The position numbers and the translations under genes are program-made. From Brassica napus (lineage: Eukaryota; Streptophyta; Magnoliopsida; Brassicales; Brassicaceae), in contig NC_063446.1 in NCBI RefSeq assembly GCF_020379485.1, positions 13,191,597 to 13,255,596 of the forward strand: a DNA stretch of 64,000 nucleotides. The letters are read 5' to 3'. Under the pieces are notes generated by a model. That model made no database searches and had not been told where the DNA came from. It saw only the letters and a program-made list of their open reading frames with translations. Shown here piece after piece: positions 45,901-57,637 of this stretch (the stretch's first letter is position 1; each line of letters starts with the position of its first letter).

Positions 45901-46059
45901 AAAACAATTTTTTTCTTCTAAAACATCTATCAGGTAGAACAGATGGTGTACAAAATAAATAAATATTTAAATAATAAAAAATTCATTTTTAATTTTTTTT
46001 TTCAAAACGTTTTTTAGGAAGCGATTTTATTTAAGTGATTTAGGAATACATTTTTGAAT

Positions 46060-46227
46060 GTATATGATTGGTTCGACAGTGGCGGTATGAATTTAGCTGT
46101 AAAAATTTAGCTGTAGGTAAGTTGGTTGTAGCTGTAAAGTTGTTACTGTAAATTTTCTTGCAGAGACCTTTGTTGTAGTTAAATTTGTTGTAGCTGTAAG
46201 CTATAGATATTTCAAAATAAATATATG

Positions 46228-46259
<32 letters not shown>

Positions 46260-46710
46260 TATTTTTTCAACTAAAATAATTTTTATTAATGATTTTTATA
46301 AATTATCAAAGTTTACTGTTATTTGAAATGTGATATGTAAATAATATTTATGTTATTTAAATTTTTTTGATAATTTTAAGAATATCCAGAAGTAAACTAA
46401 AATATTTATAGATGTTTTTATTATGATTATCTAATTTATTTGATAGTATAGATAGTTTTTTCATTGTACAGTTTCTAGAGCCTATAAAAGAAAGATGTAG
46501 GGTTTCTTTTGCCTAAAATACATAAGAAAAAAATTGCTTTAATTTTTTTGTTGTAGCCTTAAAAATAAAGTTAAAGCATGATTGGTAAAAGTTAATAGAA
46601 ATTTGTTGTAGGCTTTAACTTTCAAAAATAAAGCTACAACATGATTGGTAAAATTAAGTGCTTTAAAAATAAATAAAACTAAACTAGAGAGATAAAGTCC
46701 AACCAATCAC
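46060..46710. mobile_element. Decayed DNA element with TTGTAGCTGTAA-type repeats
   Basis: The left edge reads TGATTGGTTCGACAGT, and the right edge, on the reverse strand, reads TGATTGGTTGGACTT, an inverted repeat. GTTGTAGCTGTAA and CATGATTGGTAAAA motifs recur inside. A related piece sits in MLO12 copy 1 intron 7. No target duplication was identified. Confidence 0.5.
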
Positions 46711-46839
46711 CCCCGATATCTTCATGAATATATGCATATTTAGAAAAAAAATTAATGAATAAGTCTAAAGACAATTCTTATCAATATCACTTTTTGTTTT
46801 TTTTATACCAAAAGAGCACACAAAAAAAAAGACTAAAAG

Positions 46840-47270
46840 AAGTTTCATTAAAATGGTAAAATACTTTTGTACCATTACTCTATGGATGTATAAATATATA
46901 ATAAATAATAAAAATACTTTGTTTTCTTATTTTTTTTTCAAAAATACATTTTCAATTGAAAACTTTGTTTTTCATTATTTTTAATTCTCTTTTTGATTTT
47001 TTTTTTGAAATCCAAAGTTTCTTTTTGAAACTATTTTTAAAATTATTTTAAATTTAAATTTAAATATTAATTATTTTTTTAAAATCTTAAACCCCACCCA
47101 CAAACTCCACTCTTCAAATCTAAGTCTAAAGTCTTGATTAATTAACCATAGTTGTATAAGTATTTTTACATCTTTAATGAAACATTTTGCGACTTTTATA
47201 TGTTGTATATGTGATAAATGTTTTTTTATCCTAGCGTATTTTTCTAAGTATAACATATTTTAAAAAGTTA
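46840..47270. repeat. Dispersed repeat, member A
   Basis: The block contains AAAATACTTTTGTACCATTACTC, split by AT-rich sequence from TCTTAAACCCCACC and AGTCTTGATTAATTAACCAT. The same order recurs at 48265-48670, so the two are diverged copies of one repeat. Confidence 0.5.
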
Positions 47271-47392
47271 AGAGAATATTGATATATGTATAACATCTTC
47301 ATAAATTTTAGGAATACATTTCTAAATATATGTTCAGAAAGATATTGATGAATATATATATTTATGAATACCTTAAATGAATTTAAATTATA

Positions 47393-47430
47393 CTAGAGAT
47401 TGATCCGCACACCGGTGCTGATATTGGTTC
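47393..47430 (-). mobile_element. Helitron 3' end, minus strand (partial)
   Basis: Read on the minus strand, a GCACCGGTGTGC hairpin is followed by GGATCAATCTCTAG and then T, the pattern of a Helitron 3' terminus. The matching 5' end was not found in the AT-rich DNA to the right. Confidence 0.45.
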
Positions 47431-48264
47431 GTACATTTTTATACATTGATATTTGTTTTCATAATTAGTGTTATATATTATAGATGAGTCGTAATATAAT
47501 TAATTCTATTCAAAAGACTTGGACCGAATCATGTAATATGGTTATTTTTTGTAAAAATATCCGAACCCGTTTCAGATACGTTTGTTATTTAGATATTTTT
47601 AGGTTTCTATACATCAAAACCGGACTCATCCAGACCCAAAACATCAAAACAAAAAAAACGATACCTGAAAAGAACAACTCGTAACTAAATGGATAGGTAA
47701 TATTCATGCAAAAGTGATTTTATAAACTATTTATGAATACCTTAATGAATTTAAATAATATATAAAAGTTAGATATTCTCAAATATGAATAATATCTTCA
47801 TAAAGTTATATGAAACTTTTTGGAATTTGATATCTAAATTATATAAATATATTATACATATTTAAATATGTATATAAATCAAATTCAGGAAGATTTCGTA
47901 TATATTTATGAAAAACTTCTTAAATATACATACAAGCTAAAATCAAAAAGTCTAATTACACGTTTATAAATGAATTCAGGAATTGTTTTTACAAATTGAG
48001 GAAGATATCCTACATATTTAAGAATGTATACCTAAATTTTTCAAAGAAAAAAAATGCTTCCCAAATATAATTTTGATTTTTCTGAAAAATTTAAAATATT
48101 TCGAGTTTATTATTTCATTTTTATTTTTATTTATTTAATTTATTATTAAATAATTAATTAAAATAATAAATGAATGTATAATGGGGTGAGTTCTGCTTTT
48201 ATCTCATTTTGAACCATTTTTTCATGTTTACCTTCAATAGATGGTCATTTTCACAAATTCCTAA

Positions 48265-48670
48265 AGTGTGAGGTTTCATTAACGAGGCAAAAGACTTTTG
48301 TACCTTCACTTTATAGATATATAAATATAAATAATTATTTAAATGAATAATAGTATTTTTTTTAGTTTCAAATTTTACATTTTTAAATTCGATTTTTATA
48401 TTATTTGATTTTTATTTTAAATTTTAAGTATTTCTTATTTTTAAAATCTAAACCCCAACCTCCAAAACCTCACAGCTCAAATCTAAATCTTAAATCTAGA
48501 TTAGTTAACCTTAAGAGTATAAATATCTATTTACCTCTTTAAAATTAAAGGTAATTGTGGTTTAGTTAACCATGAAAAATGATATTAAAAATGTGGTATT
48601 TTAAGTAATTTCTCAAGTATAATTGTCATTTATCTTTTTAACGAAACTTAATTTAGTCACTTTGATCTTA
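48265..48670. repeat. Dispersed repeat, member B
   Basis: Diverged copy of 46840-47270 in the same orientation, with AAAGACTTTTGTACCTTCAC, ATCTAAACCCCAACC and GATTAGTTAACC in the same order. No coding content. Confidence 0.5.
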
Positions 48671-49313
48671 GGGGTCTATTGAGGAGATTTTACTTGTGCA
48701 AATAATGAATTTTATATAATATATACTAGAGTGTTATATATTGTTTAACTCTATAATCATATTTTTTAAGTTTCTTTTTCCACTATTAATACATAGTGAA
48801 TTTTTATACATTTTACTTTGTTCTTAATTGTTATTAAATACTAATATATCTTTGAGTTTGGTACAATAAATTCGTAATCTGAAACAAACAAATAGAAAAT
48901 CTCTTTCAAAATATTTTTTATAATTTCTACAATATGCATACAATACATTTCTAGAATTGATTTTGTTATACTATATAAAAGATATTTTTAGGAAATTTAT
49001 ATCTATAATAATCTATTATTTTAGGTACAATAAGTTCATAATATGAAAACACAAAAATATACTTTAACATCTATCATTTTAGTATTTTTGGGAGTTTTTT
49101 AAATATATTTTATTTTTAAATAATATAATCCTATTATTTTAGTAAATTTTATACAAAGTATCATCTATCATATTATTTTAATAAATTTTATCATATGTTT
49201 TGGATGTTATGGTATCAAATTTTATGATTTTTTGGTATTAATTAAATTTCAAAATATTATATTATTTTTGCGTTTTACAACATAATTCGAGAATATTATA
49301 ATTTTAATTTCTT

Positions 49314-49316
<3 letters not shown>

Positions 49317-49352
<36 letters not shown>
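49317..49352. repeat. (AT)n microsatellite
   Basis: About 17 perfect AT dinucleotides in a row. Similar but shorter runs lie at 46226-46254 and 31640-31663. Confidence 0.85.
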
Positions 49353-49354
<2 letters not shown>

Positions 49355-49802
49355 TTGGATATAAACATACTTTTTTATATTACCGAATAAAGCAAATTAA
49401 TTCTTATAAAGTTTTTTTTAATATTTGTATATTTTAAGTGAAAAATACTCTGTCAAAAACTCCATATAGAAACAATTAACAAAAAAAAATTTGAGTGCAT
49501 TTGCATCTTCTAAATGTTTTTCTAATAATTGTTGGTTGTATAATAAAGAGCTTAATGTTTTTGCAAATTCTTTCCGGTATATATTGTGAATCAAGTCTGG
49601 CGGGCTCTCCCTGGACCAAAAAATATCCCATTTGCTCTTGTTCTTCTTTTTTTCGATTTTTTATTTATTTATTTAGTTCCAAAAGCAGAGTAAAAGACCA
49701 CTAAAATTTAAGGAATTAAAATCCACCCAAGTATAACTATCCAATCCGATTGGATATCCATCGGGTCAATCCTCCTAAATCGACTTCCTTGAAACAGTGG
49801 GT

Positions 49803-49828
49803 GGGGGGGGGGGGGGGGGGGGGGGGGG
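49803..49828 (+). repeat. Poly(G) run of 26 bases
   Basis: An uninterrupted guanine homopolymer follows GTGGGT in AT-rich DNA. Such runs are unstable in replication and hard to sequence, so the length may be an assembly estimate. Confidence 0.85.
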
Positions 49829-50442
49829 CATCAATCTTCAATCTTACTGATATCCTTTCATTCTTTCATCCTTGAAAGGATAATCGTCCAACAAGAGACG
49901 AGTCAATTAAATCTTTGTCTAGAAAAAAATAACAAAAAAATGAATCACGAATTACCCATCGAAAGAAGAGAAAAAACTGAACCCAAAATGTATAACTTAG
50001 TAAAACTTGGTGCAGCTACAAAACTTTGGACAACTTATTAAAAATTTAACTGATTTGGATTGTATAGGACTTCGATTATATATGATGAGGACATGATGGA
50101 TCGTATATTGATTCTTGATGTCTTTTGTTAAACTTTGATTTTGTGATTGGTTAAGTAAAACTTTGGAAATTCGTAGTTCCTTAATATAAGCAATCAAAAG
50201 AGCTAAAATCGGTATAACAACCGGAACTTGATCATTGTTTTAACAACAAAAACAAACAAACAACCAAACAAACAAACAAGAGACTTATGCAACTTAATAC
50301 AAGAAGAAATTGAAAACGGTATAGCTTAGTAAAATTTAGTGCAATGGAACTCAGCTTCATCACCATCAGGCGAAATTTCACAATTCATCTAATGAGAACT
50401 TGTTCTCACAAAGAATCGCTTCTCCATGCTTCGTATCAGCAT

Positions 50443-50990
50443 CATCCTACGGGTTGTCAATGACCTAGATATGTGACAAAGGCTGTGGATTAAAACTTTG
50501 CTAAAGAATGACAAATGTAAAGAAAAATAAAAGCAAAGGAACTTAATTATCTTCAATGAGGTGACACTGTCTCAGGGAATCGTCTGAAGATGGCTTCTCT
50601 CTGTTTCTTATCCATCGCCATCTTACGAGTTGTCAATGTGAAAAAAGTTGTAGATTAAAACTTTTCCGAAGTTTGACAAGTTTTAATCTTTGCGTTTGTC
50701 AAACTTTGAAAACTTAGCAATCCACATTATAAGAAAAAATAATTTAATCAAATAATAGCCGCAAGCAAACATATTATATAAATCTGATGTAATAACCGGA
50801 TCATCTTACGAGCTGTTAATGTGACAAAATATGTGGAGTAAAAAAATTTCGAAGTTTGACAAAGTTTAACCTTTGCCTTTATCAAACTTTGAAAAACTTA
50901 GCAATCCATATTATAAGCATAGATAACATAATATAATCAATAAACGCAAACAAACATATTATATAAATCCGGTTTAATAACCGGATACAG
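50443..50990. repeat. Three-unit tandem repeat of about 180 bp
   Basis: Blocks starting CATCNTACGNGTTGTCAATG begin at about 50443, 50619 and 50802 (periods about 176 and 183). The second and third share GAAGTTTGACAA, TCAAACTTTGAAAA and TTAGCAATCCA in order and end in AACCGGAT. The first is the most diverged. No ORF runs across a unit. Confidence 0.75.
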
Positions 50991-51064
50991 CAATATTTTA
51001 ATGTTAAAAGAAAACATAAATTTTTTAAAAAATTTGATTAGGGAGGGAAAGGAGGAGAGGCCAC

Positions 51065-51216
51065 TCAAGGCTTAGTTATATAGGACTCGTCAAGCTTGTC
51101 CCAGTTAGTGTAAGGGACTTTGATAGTGTTTAACTTACAAAGCATCATTTTCGAGACATCAATCCTTTTGGTCCACTTCAAGAGCACTTGTCCACAATTT
51201 GGTGCTGTGCTCCAGT
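51065..51216 (-). pseudogene. Orphan terminal exon of an unidentified gene
   Basis: A minus-strand frame following a TTTCAG acceptor reads WSTAPNCGQVLLKWTKR, then RIDVSKMMLCKLNTIKVPY and NWDKLDESYITKP before a TGA at 51065-51067. It looks like genuine coding sequence with a splice acceptor in phase. No upstream exon could be recognised on the minus strand between 51217 and the MLO12 copy 2 stop at 51472. I do not recognise the family. It is a leftover last exon, either a captured fragment or the remains of a gene broken by rearrangement. Confidence 0.45.
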
Positions 51217-51471
51217 CTGAAAGGTAATAGAAGATCCATCGAGATCAATTTACCTTAGAAGAAGAACTGAATGAGCCCAGAACCCAAAACGTACAGGTTT
51301 GAAGGTAACATAACAAAAGCAAAGACTAAACTTGTGTCTTTCAAAATGATTTGATGTTATAGAAATTTTTGATTTGTGTTCTAACAGCTAAATATAAAAG
51401 AAGAAAGTGTTCATTTCAATGTTTATATCATTTACAAAGAATGAACAAACAGGCAAAGTATAGAACTCATA

Positions 51472-54400
51472 TCACTTCTTGAAAGTAAACTCCGACAAAT
51501 CAACGTTGACATGCTCAGTAATCTCTCTCTCTTCTATAACAGGACTAGCTACGTCAGCATGGGGATTATGACTATTGCTGTTGTCAGAATCTGTGATCCC
51601 ACGGTGACTAGAGATATTCTGAGATTCAGGATCAAAGAATTGCTGATGTCCATGGCCGTGGCCGCCAAAATCAGAGAATCTAGGAGGAGAAGGAGAGGCA
51701 GTGGAGCTTGTTTGATCAAGGCCGTGGTTTTGAGAGTTTCCGCCAAAATCAGAGTATCTAGGAGGAGAAGGAGAGGCTGTGAAGCTGGTTTGTTGGTCAA
51801 GGCTGCGGTTACGATAGTTGTGGAGGAGATGCACCGGTGACATTCCATGTGTTGGTGTGGTGGGGCGACTTGAGTGAGGTGTGTTTGACCCTGAGTGTCC
51901 ATGTTTGGTCTGTTTCTTGGCCGTGTGGTGCCATTTTTTCAATGCATTGGCTACCTTGTCGTTAAATATGGTCGGCCTCATTGAAGTTCCCATCTGCAGT
52001 TACGGTTTACTGTTAGAGAATCCTACATAGACTACTTGAGACCTCAGAATGAACTATATATTTATCAATCTAGTGCATTACGTACAGTTTGATTTTAAGT
52101 TTATAAAATGTCTAAACACTGTTGACATGATATCAAAAAAATTTATCCAAATTATGTGTATTATCGAGGCTAGAGTTTAATCGACTCACTACTAAAATGA
52201 AGATTAATCATATGGTATACTGTACATGATTGTATCAAACGTAAACTTTTAGCAATTTAGATTATATACCTGAGTCACAAGAGCATACAGAGGTAGAGTG
52301 ATGTAGCTGCATAGAACTTGTATCAATACCCTGTCATATACAACAAGAACAAGTTTTGAGTAAAGAGATACAACACATACTTAATGTATAACTTCTTGAG
52401 GATGACAAAAAAAAAAACTTCTCGAGGAGTTAACAAACCCCATGGTGATCCTGATTGCAATATCTTCTGTTTTGTGGTGGAAGCAGTTCTTGAGTGTGAA
52501 CTCGTACTGCAAAAGCAATACCAAAACCATAACCAATTATATTATTGAAAACACCATTTTAAATGATTTTTTTTCCAGAAAAGATGGGTTGTTCCTCACA
52601 GTGCTCCAAACGAAGAAAGCCAGTTGAAATGCATTCTGTAAGAAAAATACATAAAACTATACTTTTTAGAAAACCATAATTCAAAAATACATAAAAACAT
52701 ATATGATTAATTAAATTAGTTATACCGTGAAAAGAACCAAGTGAATGAGGAAGAGAATGAAACGAGGACGACCAAACCAAAAGAGATCATCACCCGGTTC
52801 AACCACAGGAGCTCCTTTAACCACATCTCCTTTATCTTGAATCCTCAATCCTAATTTCGATATTATCACTTGAAGTTTTGCTCCTACTATTAATATCACC
52901 TTAAATTCATTAAACAAACCAACCATATAGTTAATAGCATTAATCATATATGTTACATCACAACTTCATAACAAGACCAATTGAAAAGTTTGAAGTATTG
53001 TGTCTGCAATTACTTACAACCAAAGGGAGGAAAGGTAGCCAAAAATAGGAACCCCATCCTATTGTAATTTGAAAAGCAAACAGAAGTTTATGTCATTACT
53101 TAAATGAAATTTGCTTAACTACTTAAATGAAATTATAAAGAATTAGGACCAACCATGTGTATTAGTCAATATGAACAAGACAGCAATGCACCAAATCACT
53201 GGGCTGCAGTTCCATTCACACATAATAACTTATTTAATAAGAAATTTATAATATATCATGGAAAATTAGATAATTTAAAGAAAATATTAATGAGTTTGAT
53301 TGAAATAAAGAAGGGACCAACCTTATACCGACAACAACTTTGAAATCTTCTTCCAAAGATCTTTGAATGTATTTTTGAAAATCAAAACGAGCTCCACTTC
53401 CTGCTGGCAAATGCGCCTGCACCCATTCAACAAGTTTTCAAATTAAAAATTCGATTCCGTAAATAAATAAATATATAGTAAAAGTAAACTTACCATTACG
53501 AAGCCATGTCTTAGAGTAAGATAATCCACTTTAGTCACTGATCCAAAGAACTGTCTAAAGAAACATGTCTGCATGCCCACAATTTATCCATTACTTTTTT
53601 GTAATTTAAAACCAAATTACAGGAATACATGAAGGAAAATTTGAGGAGAATATATAAATGAAAACTTACAATCCAGAGGGTAGAGGAAGACTTGCTCCAT
53701 ACATTCAAATGTCTACGTCCAAATGATGTGTCTCTTGCAAATCTGAACCTCTCTGGATCTACAATATTTAAAACAATCAATTGAATTTAAATGAATTAAA
53801 TAAGAGGACAGAACACATATAATTACTTGAAAAGTGATGGTACTTTCCTGTGTTAAATTGTTCATTTATAAGTCAAACAAAAAGCCTGTTGTCATTGAAT
53901 ATTCTACTCATAAGTCTGATTATATAATTCAATTAAAAAAAATATACGAACGTGAGAGATCTCGATGAATAAACAAATCACAGTGATTTGACAAAAAAAA
54001 AAGAACAGATCACAGTTGAGAAGTGATCAACGATGTTTTATCGTTTTGCCAAAGTTAAACACCGACGAAAATATTTTATCCGAAAAATACTCGTTTTTGT
54101 TTTTGCTTTCTTTGATGATTACAGCCAAAAGAAGTTAATGGCGGTGAGATAATAGCTAATTAATATGTTAGTGCATACCATTGGCATATTGGTACTCAAT
54201 TGTTTTGGTCTCTCTCTCCCACGATTTCCATTTCTTCATCTGCATATTTACATCACAAGATTAAAGACATACATAATTACATATGTATATGCACTTGTGA
54301 AAAAAGTACGGAAAATATCATGTACCTTGGTTTTTCCCAAAGCATAGGTTATAATGCAGTAGAGAATATGAAAAACAGCGAGCACGAAGATGAATATATG

Positions 54401-55286
54401 CAATTGGTGGATACCATATGCAGATACTAATGCTACTTTCCCCTGAAAATAGTAATTCACAACTAAAATAAATAAACACACTTATTTTCAAGCATAAAGA
54501 AAGAAAAAGATAAAAGTAATAATTAAAATATAAAACATGCCTTTTCTGCGCATTTGTCATAACCCTTGGTGGCTAAACTTCGACGAGGACTATAAAAGTC
54601 GTTGGAGTCATAGTCTTCAAGAATTTTGCGACCATCATCGATATAATCTTTACCATACTTAGTGCTCTCTTGGTGGCTACTACAAGGATGCCAAGTCGCA
54701 GCAATTCTTTCTGGGATACAAATTTGGGAGACTGGTGTTTGCAATACAACAAGTAGAAGCGATATGAATCCCAGTAGCATCAATTCTATTTTCACCACAA
54801 ACCAAGAAGAAAAAACAAAAGTTAGTTTGGTAATTCAATTAGAAACATTGATCAGATTGTGATACAAAATGACATCCAAATTTATGATAAAATCTTTATA
54901 GAATAGTAAACTTGCCTGCTTTAACCTTTTCAAGAGCTTCATATAAAGCCTTTTTGTGCTTCTTTTTAAACCACTACACATATTAAGAATTTTTTTTAAA
55001 AGAAACGTCTATATTTGGATTTTCAAGTAAATAAAAAAGACAGATGATGTAATAAGTTTTGAAGGCTATATATAATGAAACTATCATTTGGCGAAGAGCA
55101 AAAAAGGAGAGAAATGAATACTTTGGATAATATAAAGATGGAAACATATAGGAAAAAATATATACGTACGTGACCAATAAAGTGCAAGAAATATTCGATC
55201 ATGATAGAGATGAAAAGAAGAACGAAGCAAACAACAGCAACAGCCCATGTTGGTGTCTCCTCTAATGATCTCTCTTTTATTGCCAT
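51472..55286 (-). CDS. MLO12: MLO12-type seven-transmembrane protein, copy 2 (15 exons)
   Basis: Exons in transcript order: 55170-55286, 54916-54973, 54541-54785, 54326-54442, 54179-54239, 53670-53758, 53494-53568, 53322-53416, 53154-53203, 53018-53058, 52726-52899, 52600-52635, 52439-52506, 52270-52330, 51472-51993. Every exon except the last has the same length as in copy 1. The product is 602 residues in one frame. The start is [10 protein letters not shown]. Family marks as in copy 1: seven hydrophobic segments, extracellular cysteines, NALKKWH calmodulin-binding helix and SEFTF near the end. The GC donors of introns 2 and 3 are also kept. The tail carries an in-frame repeat, [18 protein letters not shown] then [18 protein letters not shown], with a 26-residue period; copy 1 has one unit. 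Introns are short and without the insertions of copy 1, so this copy keeps the more ancestral structure. Role in powdery mildew susceptibility is inferred from clade V membership. Confidence 0.94.
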
Positions 55287-55406
55287 TACTTTCACAACTC
55301 AAAACTCTTAACTTCCGATATGTAGATCAGCTTTTAAAGTTTCACAAGTTTTATCTATAAGGAGAAAACGAGAAAGAAAGTTATATGGCTTTTGTTCCTG
55401 TTATGT

Positions 55407-55408
<2 letters not shown>

Positions 55409-55445
<37 letters not shown>
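55409..55445. repeat. (AT)n microsatellite at the MLO12 copy 2 core promoter
   Basis: About 18 AT dinucleotides lie at the position where copy 1 has only about four, in the conserved context GTCCATAT and ATACATGTTAAA. This is about 125-160 bp upstream of the start codon and would include the TATA element. Confidence 0.75.
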
Positions 55446-55448
<3 letters not shown>

Positions 55449-57637
55449 GTTAAACTAAAACAAGATACATATATACATACATTCGCTGCTATTTCTCTAC
55501 AAAGAGAATATAAGAAAGACAAGCACGTGAATGCCGCAATTATATATTTTTGTTAATTATTAGAAACTAAGGAAACGAAGACTTTTGACTTATTCAAAGA
55601 GGACTTGAGATGAAGATGTTTTACGAGTGCTGGGAAGCGGAATAAATCCGCTCACTTGATCTATCCTACTGTGCATTAGTAGTTTTTATCAAAAAAAAAA
55701 TGATATGTATAATCTGTAAAAAAATTAGTGTACTTACATCCGTTTATTTGAATTTGTAGATAATCCGCGAGATCTGCATATCATAATTATTTTTTAAAAA
55801 ATTAATAATTTTTTTAAAATATTATAAAATAAGGGGAAATACCTATTTAAAAATATATAAAATTTTAGTTAATATATCTATCTATCTATATATAATATAG
55901 TATTTCTATAAAAATTGATAAATAATAAAAATATTTTCATTTTTATAAAGTTTTTGGATTAATTGATATTTATATATATCTTATAAAATATATTAATTGG
56001 TATGTGGCACGTTTCAAAAAATATGCATCTGTCTCGTAAAAGAAATTTAATATAATTTGACCTGCATCAGTCAGTGGCCGAGCCTGGGAATTTTGATTAA
56101 AATTTTCAGCACTATTTAGGAGACTGGTATCGCCGTGTGAACGACCACTTTTAAACTCATACCCTTTTTTTTGTCAAACTTCTAAACTCATACCTTAACA
56201 CGACTTTCAATTATAAAAATCAAATAAAATGTGCAGTCGTTGTGAAAGAGACAGAAAGTTTGTTGTGAGACTACATTCATCATGATTATATACATATGAA
56301 TTTTACAAAGAAATTTGGCAGTTATTACGAATGACAATGTTTATATAAAAACCCTTTAACAAAAAAAAAAGTTTTTTATAACCAACAAAAAAATATCTTT
56401 CAACATATCAAATATGACTGAATGAGATTAATGAAAAAAATCTTTCAAAATCTTTTCAATTTTGGCAAGAAAAAGGGAAAAATTTTTTTCAAAAGAGAAA
56501 TAAATCAAGGTGGTGTAGTCCAATGATACTTTGCGATTGGTAGATAACTCGTCATCCTGTAAATCAAAGCTAGGAAACAAAATCGTACCACCTACGGGAG
56601 ACATCTACGTTTGTCAATAAGAAAAGTGGCCAACCATTAACGGGAGTAAAATTTGAAGTGGTCATGACTCATGAGCTAATTATCCCTTCTAATTAAATAG
56701 ACTTTATAAAAGCCAGTAAATTACTTAATTCTTGTTTACCGTAAGATAATTACGTGATCTTTATAACGGGTTACACAAATAGTGTTATGACAAAATGAGT
56801 TACTTAACGTGAAAAATATTTTTGTTTGAGATTGACTAGTTAGATGATTAATGTTTCAAGGGTGCCATGCCAAGGATTCAAACCTCGGAAGTACCCTTTT
56901 GGCATGTCTTATTTAAAACTTCTGATAATTTTAAAGGTCAGTTCTAAGCTAAAGCTCATGAAATACGTGTATGGCCGGCTCTAAAAATTTTAAAGCAATA
57001 GATAATTTTAAAAATGTTTTGATAGTTTTTTCAAAACAAATGTTGGGGTTTAAGTAAATTATTTTTAAAATTTTAAGGGCCATAAGCGATGTTTAACTTT
57101 GACTGTGTTCATGTCTGATGTAGATTAGTTTACAAAAAAAATGTCTTATGTAGATTATACTGTTCACATGGATATAGTTGCGGACGGTAGAACTTCGTTC
57201 ATAACAGTATACTAGGTTCTGAGGGTGTATTTTAAAACTGTTGTTAAAAAAATTTAAAATATGATGGATCGATCGTATATATTTTTACCATTTACCATTA
57301 ATAAATGTTTAATATAATTTTATAGTTTATATGAAGCAAGTTTATTAATTTTTTTTTTTGAATTGTCATTTGTTTTAATTGTTTGTACATATATATATAT
57401 ATATAACAATAATGGTGAATTATCATTTATTTGTTTGTTTATATATCATTTATTTAATATGATAATTCATTTTTATGTCGAATATACATTTTTAGTTGTT
57501 AATAGATTATATAAATAGGGGTATTAGATGATATTTTGTTATAAAATTATACACATTTATTATATATATTTTCTTAAAAATAACGACTTTGTGCAATATA
57601 TTATATTTTATAGTATAGATTAGATAAAATAGGTCAA
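55446..57637. repeat. Upstream arm of the MLO12 duplication, copy 2
   Basis: Blocks collinear with 34870-36120 occur at 55590-55615, 56110-56300, 56680-56905 and 57170-57200, interrupted by AT-rich insertions such as 55680-56080. No coding sequence is seen. TTCAAACCTCGG near 56879-56890 is a weak Pol III-like B box without an A box partner. Confidence 0.55.

Larger units (their letters stand above)
42945..51064. other. AT-rich, TE-derived spacer between the MLO12 copies
   Basis: No intact gene is visible in about 8 kb. It contains repeat pairs and elements listed separately (46060, 46840, 48265, 47393, 49317, 49803, 50443). The rest is low-complexity AT-rich DNA in which short ORFs carry no recognisable domain. 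Confidence 0.5.

Noticed and set aside
54023..54110. Possible extra exon between MLO12 copy 2 exons 5 and 6
   Set aside because: The exon junction is already in frame and matches copy 1; the stretch is intron sequence.
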